From Candidatus Acidiferrales bacterium (GTDB lineage Bacteria > Acidobacteriota > Terriglobia > Acidiferrales > UBA7541): a stretch of DNA of 40,069 bases. The translations under genes were made by a program, and so were the position numbers. The notes beneath the pieces were generated by a model. It did not search any database, had not been told where the DNA came from, and saw only the letters and a list, made by a program, of their open reading frames with translations. Positions 34,044 through 40,069 of the stretch are shown here, in pieces. The stretch's first letter is position 1. Each line of letters opens with the position of its first letter. Where the stretch lies: positions 1 through 40,069 of the forward strand of contig JASHRN010000206.1 of NCBI GenBank assembly GCA_030037335.1. Reading direction: 5' to 3'.

Positions 34044-35786
34044 ATGCGCGGCATCCCACGCGCTGGCACCGTTGTTTTCGCGGCGCTCGCAGCTCTTTTC
34101 CTCGCGGCCATTCCCGCAAGCGCACGACAACTCACTATCCAAAATTTCGCCGTTCAAATAACCGTTGAACCGGACTCGACAATCGATGTCACGGAAACGC
34201 TTACCGTCAATTTCCAGGGATTGTGGCACGGGATCTATAGAAGCATCCCCATCCAATATCGCGACTCATACGGGCTGAACTATACGCTGTTCATCGAGCC
34301 GGAAGGCGTAACAGATCAGGATGGGAATCCTCTGAAGTATGAAATTTCCAGGCACGGAGCCTACAAGCAACTCAAAATTTATGTTCCTGACGCCGAAGAC
34401 ACCACGAAAACAGTCGTGATCCATTACAAAGCGCTCGACGCGCTGCGATTTTTCCCCGATCACGATGAGCTCTATTGGAACATCACCGGAAATGAAACTA
34501 ACGCCGTCGTGGAAAGCGCTTCGGCCAGAATCGAATTGCCGGCAGGCACAACCGGCTTGCACGCGGAAGCTTACACCGGTGGCTACGGCGAACGCGGGCA
34601 GGAAGCGTCAGTAAAGGTCACTGACAATGTTGTAGAAATGCAGACGCAGCGGCCGCTCGGCTATCAAGAAGGGCTGACCGCGGTGGTGGGATGGGACAAA
34701 GGATTCACCCATCCGCCCGGCGCCCTCGCAAAAACAATTCAATTCCTGCGCAGCAACTGGCCGTTTTTCATTCCTATCATCGTTTTTCTGTTCATGGCGT
34801 GGTATTGGTATTCGAAAGGCCGCGATCCGCGGCGCAATCCGATCAGCGTCCAATACGAGCCTCCCGACCAGATGTCGCCGGCGGAAGCGGGAACGCTGGT
34901 CGACAACGAAGTGGCCATGCGCGACATCACCGCGACGATTGTTGATCTGGCAGTGCGCGGCTATCTGAAAATCGAGCAGCAAGATCAAAGCCAGGCGTTG
35001 GGGTTGGTGCATCACAAAAAATTCATCTTCCATCGCATCAAAGCCGCGTCCGAATGGACGAGTCTGAAGCCACACGAGCAAGAGCTGCTCTCCGCATTTT
35101 TTGACGATGCTACGCCCGACCAGGTGTCCCTCGCGGATTTGCAGAATCGCTTTTATGTGCATCTGCCCGCCATCCGCAATCGCATTTTCGACGGATTGAT
35201 GGCCGGAAAATACTATTCGCGAAGGCCCGACAAGATGCATCAGGGATACTTTGTTGGCGGAATCATCATCGTTTTTGTTTCATTTTGGGCTGCGGGCGCG
35301 CTTTCGAATTCGCTGGGCATTTCATTTTTGACGGTGCTCCTTGCTGGAATTTCCACGGGAATCATCGTCGCTGGATTTGGGCACTTTATGTCGGCGCGGA
35401 CCACGGCGGGAGAGCGCGAACTGGAAAAGGTGCTGGGATTCGAGGATTTTCTGGGACGTGTCGAAAAAGATCAGATCGAGCGCATCGAGAAAACGCCGGA
35501 GATGTTCGAGAAATTCCTGCCGTACGCCATGGCTCTGCACGTGGAAAAGAAGTGGGCCGGCGCCTTTCAGGACATCTATCGCCAACCGCCCCAATGGTAC
35601 TCGGGACCGTTCGGCGGAGGCTTCCAAACCCTGCTGCTGATCAACGAATTGAATTTCATGTCCATGCAAACGGGCAGTGCGCTGGCTTCCACGCCACGTA
35701 GCGTGGGAGGCGCAGGCGGTTCAGGATTCGGCGGCGGTGGGTTTTCCGGAGGTGGATTTGGTGGCGGCGGGGTCGGGGGGTTCTAG
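34044..35786 (+). CDS. DUF2207 predicted membrane protein
   Basis: A 580-residue membrane protein. After a signal peptide (about 1-27, VVFAALAALFLAAIPASA) comes an extracytoplasmic beta domain ('ITVEPDSTIDVTETLTVNF', then 'GIYRSIPIQYRD'), typical of DUF2207; membrane segments follow at about 235-255 and 405-445, and the last 30 residues are a Gly-Ser-Phe low-complexity tail as in many family members. LemA and DUF2207 proteins commonly occur together. No ribosome site stands out at the ATG, so translation may be coupled to lemA. Function unknown. Confidence 0.9.
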   Translation: MRGIPRAGTVVFAALAALFLAAIPASARQLTIQNFAVQITVEPDSTIDVTETLTVNFQGLWHGIYRSIPIQYRDSYGLNYTLFIEPEGVTDQDGNPLKYEISRHGAYKQLKIYVPDAEDTTKTVVIHYKALDALRFFPDHDELYWNITGNETNAVVESASARIELPAGTTGLHAEAYTGGYGERGQEASVKVTDNVVEMQTQRPLGYQEGLTAVVGWDKGFTHPPGALAKTIQFLRSNWPFFIPIIVFLFMAWYWYSKGRDPRRNPISVQYEPPDQMSPAEAGTLVDNEVAMRDITATIVDLAVRGYLKIEQQDQSQALGLVHHKKFIFHRIKAASEWTSLKPHEQELLSAFFDDATPDQVSLADLQNRFYVHLPAIRNRIFDGLMAGKYYSRRPDKMHQGYFVGGIIIVFVSFWAAGALSNSLGISFLTVLLAGISTGIIVAGFGHFMSARTTAGERELEKVLGFEDFLGRVEKDQIERIEKTPEMFEKFLPYAMALHVEKKWAGAFQDIYRQPPQWYSGPFGGGFQTLLLINELNFMSMQTGSALASTPRSVGGAGGSGFGGGGFSGGGFGGGGVGGF

Positions 35787-35810
35787 GAGGATGCTGCAAA
35801 ACAAAAATTG

Positions 35811-35870
35811 TCATTCCGAGGAGCGGTTTTGCTCAGTGCGAAGCGCTGAGCGGCGACGAGGAATCTGCAT
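35811..35870. repeat. Short palindromic intergenic repeat (REP-like)
   Basis: The stretch begins TCATTCCGAGGAGCG and ends GACGAGGAATCTGC. ATTCC and GGAAT can pair at the edges, and inside GCTCAGTGC (35831-35839) pairs with GCGCTGAGC (35843-35851), with one G-T wobble, over a GAA loop. I recognise this pattern from memory as an abundant intergenic element in acidobacterial genomes. It is the only copy seen here. It may form a hairpin in the message downstream of the DUF2207 gene. Confidence 0.6.
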
Positions 35871-35996
35871 TGTCCCTACAAAAAACGTAAACCGCAGATT
35901 CGTTACTGGCCCTTGGAAAACAGCTAAACAGTCTTCGCAGTGTCCTTGATGCGGCGAAGCATTATCTACAGTACAAGTCATAATTTCCGATACATC

Positions 35997-36011
35997 ATAT
36001 CGTGATATAAT
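35997..36011 (+). promoter_or_regulatory. Palindromic operator overlapping the -10 of the first CLC-flanking MarR gene
   Basis: ATATCGTGATAT (35997-36008) is a palindrome with 5-base arms and a 2-base centre. A perfect -10 (TATAAT, 36006-36011) begins inside its right arm; no good -35 is seen. The distance to the TTG start at 36041 suits autorepression by the MarR protein. A site with the same TATCGT core precedes the second MarR gene. Confidence 0.55.
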
Positions 36012-36040
36012 TCAAAAAAGGTGAAGCTGCGGGATCAGCA

Positions 36041-36469
36041 TTGAAATTGCAGAAAGCGAATCCGCGGGCGGTGCGCCAGCTTGCGCAGTTCCGCTACCGT
36101 CTGAGGAGATTCCTGCGTTTCAGTGAAAGAGCGGCGCGGGATGCAGGCGTAACGCCTCAGCAGCATCAGTTGATGCTGGGAATTGCGGGATTTACGGGAA
36201 GAGGATGGGCCACGATTTCCGAACTGCGGGAATTCTTGCAGGAGCGGCATAACGCCGTAGTGGCGCTGGTAAATCGAGCCGTGGATGCCAGGCTCGTTCG
36301 GAAAACGCCAGTTGCGCGCGACCGGCGTTTTGTGCGAGTGGACTTGACGTCCATCGGGCGCGCGAAATTGACGAAGCTCGCCGCGCTCCACCGGCGCGAA
36401 CTGGATCGTTTTCATAATGGCTCCGAAGGCTCGCTGTTGCCGGGCGCTGTTTCGTCGAAAGGAAGATAA
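36041..36469 (+). CDS. MarR-family regulator, first of two flanking the CLC gene
   Basis: A 142-residue winged-helix protein. It opens with LAQFRYRLRRFLRFSERAA, and the wing is seen as RKTPVARDRRFVRVDLTSIG; between lies the recognition helix region 'ISELREFLQERHNAVVALVNR'. By eye it is a clear paralogue of the MarR protein at 38335-38787 (both have QFRY/EFRY...RRF, SE.AARDAG/AARAAG, PQQHQLML/PQQYQALL). The start is a TTG with GGGA six bases upstream; no other in-frame start lies in the short leader. It is 70 bases upstream of the CLC gene on the same strand and may regulate it. Confidence 0.82.
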   Translation: MKLQKANPRAVRQLAQFRYRLRRFLRFSERAARDAGVTPQQHQLMLGIAGFTGRGWATISELREFLQERHNAVVALVNRAVDARLVRKTPVARDRRFVRVDLTSIGRAKLTKLAALHRRELDRFHNGSEGSLLPGAVSSKGR

Positions 36470-36539
36470 AGCAGGGTGTGCGAGAGCGCTAAAACACCGG
36501 CCAGCCACCTGAGGCGCGAATCGATTTGAATACGTTCGT

Positions 36540-38297
36540 ATGAAAAAGTTCCCATACAGACTGATGCAAAACGCGCGGTTCAAAAAGTATGCCGCGTTTG
36601 TGCATGAAGATTTGACCGCGACTTACTCCCGCGATTTGCACCGGTGGCTGATCGTCGCCCCCATCATGGGCGTGCTCACCGGGCTGCTCATCACTCTACT
36701 CGTGAAGGTCATCTTGCAGTGGATGTGGCCGCCGATCCTGAAATATTACCTCGCGCATCCGCTGATCATGATTCCCGGGACGTTGGGAGGCTTTGTCATC
36801 GCCGGACTGATCATGCAATACATGACGCCCGACCCAAATCAGCACTCGACCGAAGAAATCGTGCGTTCGTATCACGATCATCAGGGCGACATCCGCATGC
36901 GTCCCTTTGTGCCGAAGCTCATCGCGGCCATCGCCACAGTTGGCTTCGGTGGCAGCGCAGCTTTGGAAGGCCCAAGCATTTATGGTGGCGGCGCGCTGGG
37001 TTCATGGCTATGGGCAAAAATGCGGAGAGTTGGCTTGGAATCGCGCGACCGGCGGATCATGTTGATCAGCGGCGCGGCGGCGGGAATGTCCGCGGTATTT
37101 CGCGCGCCTCTCACCGGAATCATTTTCGCGCTGGAGATGCCTTACAAGGACGATCTGGCGCACGAAGCGCTACTGCCCGCGCTGATTGCCTCGGTGACCT
37201 CTTACGCTACGATGGCGGCATTCGTGGGAGCGCAGCCGCTTTTCGAATTTGCCAGCGCTGTGACGTATACGCGCCGTGATTTGCTTTGGTCGGCGCTTCT
37301 TGGCGTCATTTGCGGACTGATTGCCATGGCATTCGACATCACTTTCCGGCGCACGCGGCATTTTTGGGTTCAAGCCAAAATGCCTCACTGGATCAAAATG
37401 GCTATCGGAGGGGCGCTCACTGGTGCATGCGGCCTTCTCTTTGTATCGATTTACAAGGGCGGCCTCGTCCCGCTGGGAGCGAACTACGAAGCGGTGCACA
37501 TGATTCTTCAGGAATCGCATGGCTCCCTGGAATTGACGGTCTTCGGATTCCTGAAGCTGGCTGCAACTCTATTTTCGCTCGGAGTAGGCGGCGTCAGCGC
37601 GATGTTCGTTCCTCTTTTCTTGACTGGCAGCTCATTTGGAGCTGCGTTCGCGCAATCCGTCGTGCATAGCTCGGTTGGTCTCTATGCTGCCGTGGGCATG
37701 GCTGCGTTCATCGCAGCGGGATACAAGACGCCGCTGACTGCTGTGGTTTTCGTCGCCGAGGCAACGGGAGGGCACGCGTACATTATTCCTTCCCTGATTG
37801 GAGCGGCGGTCGCGTACGCAGTTTCCGGCGAGGCGTCCGTTTCCGGAGACCAGCGCCTGCACGAAGGGCTGCGAGCCTCTGAACTTTCCAAGATGATGGT
37901 GCGCGAAGTCATGCAAAAGCGCGTCGTTTCCACTGAGGCTGGAACAATGTTGAAGGAGTTCGCTGACAGCGTGAGCGGACATCCGCACGCCGTTTATCCG
38001 GTTTACGATATGGGAGAAGTAGTGGGCACCGTTTCCGTCAGCACGCTCGCCAAAGTGCCTCCGCAGAAATGGGATCAAACGAAACTGCGCGACATTATGG
38101 ACAAAAACGTGAGCGTCGTCGTACCGGAGTGCGATTTGGAAGAAGCTCTGCGCCTACTGATGGGCCAGAACGGCCAGCATATGCTGCTCGTGAAAAATGA
38201 AACCGGGAAACTCGAAGGCGTCCTTACGAAAACCGATATTCTTTCCGCGCTAGACACGCGCGCGCGCAGGATTAGCGAACCAGCGGCCGAGATCTAG
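36540..38297 (+). CDS. CLC-family chloride channel / transporter with CBS pair
   Basis: A 585-residue membrane protein. The CLC core has the gating glutamate E143 in ALEGPSIYGG (equivalent to GREGP/E148 of the E. coli exchanger), GMSAVFRAPLTGIIFALEM for the second conserved segment, and GVGGVSAMFVPLFLTG for the third. The first GSGIP chloride-binding motif is not clearly conserved. After about residue 455 come two CBS domains ('MVREVMQKRVVSTEAG', then 'LRDIMDKNVSVVVPE...GVLTKTDIL'), a common regulatory tail that binds adenosyl ligands. It should move Cl- across the inner membrane, probably as an H+/Cl- exchanger given the gating Glu. The ATG is 70 bases after the first MarR gene. Confidence 0.92.
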   Translation: MKKFPYRLMQNARFKKYAAFVHEDLTATYSRDLHRWLIVAPIMGVLTGLLITLLVKVILQWMWPPILKYYLAHPLIMIPGTLGGFVIAGLIMQYMTPDPNQHSTEEIVRSYHDHQGDIRMRPFVPKLIAAIATVGFGGSAALEGPSIYGGGALGSWLWAKMRRVGLESRDRRIMLISGAAAGMSAVFRAPLTGIIFALEMPYKDDLAHEALLPALIASVTSYATMAAFVGAQPLFEFASAVTYTRRDLLWSALLGVICGLIAMAFDITFRRTRHFWVQAKMPHWIKMAIGGALTGACGLLFVSIYKGGLVPLGANYEAVHMILQESHGSLELTVFGFLKLAATLFSLGVGGVSAMFVPLFLTGSSFGAAFAQSVVHSSVGLYAAVGMAAFIAAGYKTPLTAVVFVAEATGGHAYIIPSLIGAAVAYAVSGEASVSGDQRLHEGLRASELSKMMVREVMQKRVVSTEAGTMLKEFADSVSGHPHAVYPVYDMGEVVGTVSVSTLAKVPPQKWDQTKLRDIMDKNVSVVVPECDLEEALRLLMGQNGQHMLLVKNETGKLEGVLTKTDILSALDTRARRISEPAAEI

Positions 38298-38334
38298 TTT
38301 CTCGCAAGATGCTCCCAGTCATAAGTTTTCTTCG

Positions 38335-38787
38335 CTATTTTTGCCTGCGTTGACGTTGAACTGAGCGCGCGCTGGCGTGAGCCATAACGGTCTGCAAGGC
38401 GCGCAGCATCGTAAGGCCGGAAGATCGGAGGTCGGCGCGGTGTGGCAAAGCCACCTGCCGGAGAATTTCTTCGGCGCGCCGCGTGAGGCGCAGGAGAACT
38501 TGCCTGCGATCCTTTCGCCCGCGGACTCTCTTCAGAAGGCCGTGCGCCTCCAGCCGGTCCGCCAACTCAACCGCGCTGTGATGCTGGATTTGCAGGCGCT
38601 CGGCAAGCAGTCCGACGGTGGCGTCGCAGGAAGCAGGCAATCCTTTGATCGCCAGCAACGCTTGATACTGCTGCGGCTCGATTCCCGCCGCGCGAGCGGC
38701 CTGTTCGCTTAAATTCTGGAAGCGCCGGACTTCATAACGGAATTCCGCGAGCGCGCGATAGTCGACTTGTTGCGCAGTGACTCTCAA
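38335..38787 (-). CDS. MarR-family regulator, second of two flanking the CLC gene
   Basis: A 150-residue winged-helix protein with 'EFRYEVRRFQNLSEQAARAAGIEPQQYQALLAIKG', 'LAERLQIQHHSAVELADRLEAHG' (recognition helix) and RGRKDRRQVLLRLT (wing). It resembles the MarR protein on the other side of the CLC gene. The start is uncertain: the frame is open to a TTG at 38832, but a palindrome at 38803-38815 would then be coding, so the TTG at 38787, just downstream of that palindrome, is preferred. Convergent with the CLC gene, the stops being 37 bases apart. Confidence 0.8.
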   Translation of the reverse strand: MRVTAQQVDYRALAEFRYEVRRFQNLSEQAARAAGIEPQQYQALLAIKGLPASCDATVGLLAERLQIQHHSAVELADRLEAHGLLKRVRGRKDRRQVLLRLTRRAEEILRQVALPHRADLRSSGLTMLRALQTVMAHASARSVQRQRRQK

Positions 38788-38802
38788 GGCTGAGCAAAAT
38801 GT

Positions 38803-38815
38803 ATCGTAACACGAT
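38803..38815 (-). promoter_or_regulatory. Palindrome upstream of the second MarR gene
   Basis: ATCGT-AAC-ACGAT, a perfect 5-base inverted repeat 16 bases upstream of the preferred TTG start. It shares the TATCGT core with the palindrome of the first MarR gene (35997-36008). A likely operator for these paralogous MarR proteins; no clear promoter hexamers were found beside it. Confidence 0.45.
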
Positions 38816-38922
38816 GTAAAGTGGCGAAGCAAAATCCTCGCGGAGATGTGCTCAAGAATTAAACGCCCGCTGGACTCGATTTTCTGCTGCGCATTCCGCC
38901 GACGTTGGAGCGTGCATCCGGT

Positions 38923-39372
38923 TTATAGCGGTTTGCGAAACGATTTTTGCGTTTTGTTCACGCGGTAGCCAAGATTCTCGTAGAACTGGTGAGCGCGTTC
39001 GCGAATCACGTTGGAGCGCAATCCCATTTCCTTGAAACCTCGGGCGCGCGCCCAGTTTTCCGCATGATTCATCAGCAAACGGCCCACTCCTTGAGAGCGG
39101 CAGGATTCGTCAATGACAAGGCTGGCGATTTCGAAGCGCGGCTCGGATCCGATGGTGCGAAACGGAAATATTTCGATGTAGCCGACGATGCGGCGTTCTT
39201 TATTTTCCGCGACAAGAATTGCGTGAGCTGCGTCTTCGAGAATTTTGCGCAGCCGCTCGGCGACCTGCTCGGTCGTCGAAGGATAACCAAGCTGACCCGC
39301 CAGCGGCGCGAGCTGAGGCGCGTCGGCGGCTGTTGCGCTGCGGATTGTGAAGCTCGCGGCATTCATTGTCAT
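38923..39372 (-). CDS. GNAT-family N-acetyltransferase
   Basis: A 149-residue acetyltransferase. The acetyl-CoA loop is DESCRSQGVGRLLMNHAE (QGVGRLL is motif A), preceded by FEIASLVI, and the end 'AHQFYENLGYRVNKTQKSF' is the normal motif B. It begins TIRSATAADAPQLAPL, typical of the family. It follows the D-aminoacyl-tRNA deacylase gene by only eight bases on the same strand, so the two are probably cotranscribed. Substrate unknown. Confidence 0.9.
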   Translation of the reverse strand: MTMNAASFTIRSATAADAPQLAPLAGQLGYPSTTEQVAERLRKILEDAAHAILVAENKERRIVGYIEIFPFRTIGSEPRFEIASLVIDESCRSQGVGRLLMNHAENWARARGFKEMGLRSNVIRERAHQFYENLGYRVNKTQKSFRKPL

Positions 39373-39380
39373 TTCGCGTG

Positions 39381-39830
39381 TCAGAAGAGCTTATCCGAAT
39401 CGAGCAGGATGGTCACTGGGCCATCGTTCACGATTTCCACCGACATGTGCGCCTGAAAAACTCCCGTTTCCACATGAATGCCCTTTGCTCGGACGGCGCT
39501 GACGAACTCCTCATAGAGCGCGCGGCCCAATTCAGCCGGCGCGGCCTGGACGAAGCTCGGGCGGCGTCCGCCTCGTGCGTCTCCGTAGAGCGTGAATTGG
39601 GACGCGGCGAGCAGCGCGCCGCTTGTGTCGAGCAGCGAACGGTTCATCTTGCCCTCCGCGTCGTTGAAGATGCGCAGGTTGACGATGCGTTCCGCCATGG
39701 AAATAGCGGCGGCGCTGGTGTCTTCGCGTCCCACGGCGAGCAGAACCATCAGGCCGGGTCCGATCTGGCCGGCGACCTCGCCATTGACAGTGATTCGTGC
39801 GCGCGTGACGCGCTGGATGACGGCTCTCAT
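39381..39830 (-). CDS. dtd: D-aminoacyl-tRNA deacylase
   Basis: A 149-residue protein that hydrolyses D-amino acids from mischarged tRNA. It begins [17 protein letters not shown], the classical DTD N-terminus, and shows SQFTLYGD (77-84) and the Gly-cis-Pro motif in NDGPVT (135-140). The open frame reaches 40064 but the additional N-terminal part has no homology and crosses the divergent antitoxin gene, so the ATG at 39830 is used. It heads a small operon with the GNAT gene. Confidence 0.93.
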   Translation of the reverse strand: MRAVIQRVTRARITVNGEVAGQIGPGLMVLLAVGREDTSAAAISMAERIVNLRIFNDAEGKMNRSLLDTSGALLAASQFTLYGDARGGRRPSFVQAAPAELGRALYEEFVSAVRAKGIHVETGVFQAHMSVEIVNDGPVTILLDSDKLF

Positions 39831-39989
39831 CAATACGCAATCTTCAAGAATTGCGCGCCGCCATTGTACTTTAAGAAACGGCCAATAGGCTCTTCGATGG
39901 CACTGGCAGGCGACAATAAAGCGAAAACTCCTTGCGTCGGGGGAAAAACTGCTATCATCCACGCAGCTTTGTTTGCGCATGGGGGACGA

Positions 39990-40069
39990 ATGACGAAAGA
40001 TTTGCTCGTTCGCAACGTTCCGAGCGATCTCAGAGAATGGATTGACAGTCAATGCCAGCAACATCAGAT
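39990..40069 (+). CDS. FitA-like ribbon-helix-helix antitoxin, N-terminal fragment (runs off the window)
   Basis: The ATG at 39990 has GGGGGA directly upstream and opens a frame to the last base: [20 protein letters not shown] and onwards. The [10 protein letters not shown] core is the ribbon of FitA/plasmid-stability-type antitoxins, followed by the first helix. The rest and a probable PIN-domain toxin should lie just beyond the window. It is divergent from dtd. Only 26 residues are visible, so the call rests on this motif. Confidence 0.6.
   Translation, partial: MTKDLLVRNVPSDLREWIDSQCQQHQ

Noticed and set aside
1-40069. CRISPR arrays, tRNA or rRNA genes, transposases, phage genes
   Set aside because: No regular direct repeats with spacers, no cloverleaf-like sequences and no DDE, integrase or structural phage proteins were seen in the gaps or frames.

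Overview
The window carries about 38 protein genes on both strands, tightly packed, with many 4-base ATGA overlaps, a moderately GC-rich composition and frequent GTG and TTG starts. No rRNA, tRNA, CRISPR array, phage gene or insertion sequence was seen. The mix of genes suggests a soil-type Acidobacteriota chromosome: large secreted M1 and S9 peptidases, a cytochrome c / copper monooxygenase fusion, an acidobacterial-style FNT channel, LemA-DUF2207, and a short 'TCATTCCGAGGAG...GAGGAATCT' intergenic repeat. This taxonomic call is inference from gene content, not from a marker gene.

Region 1 (1-7931): the C-terminal part of a TldD/PmbA-family protein whose HExxxH site is degraded, a secreted M1-type metallopeptidase, a zinc alcohol dehydrogenase, a formate/nitrite-type channel, a tiny basic DUF6496 protein and a TPR protein. 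At the end is an ABC exporter operon (ATPase, permease, membrane methyltransferase) that runs from 10526 down to 7179.

Region 2 (10681-17460): periplasmic and metabolic enzymes. These are an S9 prolyl-oligopeptidase-family peptidase, an unknown secreted protein, the cytochrome c / peptidylglycine-monooxygenase-like fusion, an ACMSD-type amidohydrolase, and a Tat-exported Ntn asparaginase-family hydrolase.

Region 3 (17506-22621, minus strand): a compact ABC-dependent polysaccharide export and assembly cluster. In transcription order it holds a Wzm-like permease, a Wzt-like ATPase with a C-terminal cargo domain, a class I methyltransferase, and two tandemly duplicated family 2 glycosyltransferases.

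Region 4 (22743-31504): housekeeping and stress genes. They include an L-2-hydroxyglutarate-oxidase-like enzyme, MutM (Fpg) DNA glycosylase, an MFS transporter, a P-loop kinase-like ATPase, and a MarR regulator with a near-consensus promoter and operator, divergent from an OsmC peroxidase. Further on are a GNAT enzyme, a PilZ-like protein with a structured leader and a coupled Gly-rich secreted protein, a membrane TPR protein, a cold shock protein and an RsbW-like anti-sigma factor.

Region 5 (31630-40069): ComM/YifB, the LemA-DUF2207 pair, a CLC chloride channel bracketed by two related MarR regulators with TATCGT-containing palindromes, a GNAT enzyme, D-aminoacyl-tRNA deacylase, and the first codons of a FitA-like antitoxin cut by the window edge.

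No single locus is plainly a new system. The best candidates for a second look are the ABC exporter / membrane methyltransferase operon, the cytochrome c-copper monooxygenase fusion, the PilZ gene with its hairpin leader and coupled secreted partner, and the CLC channel with its twin MarR regulators.
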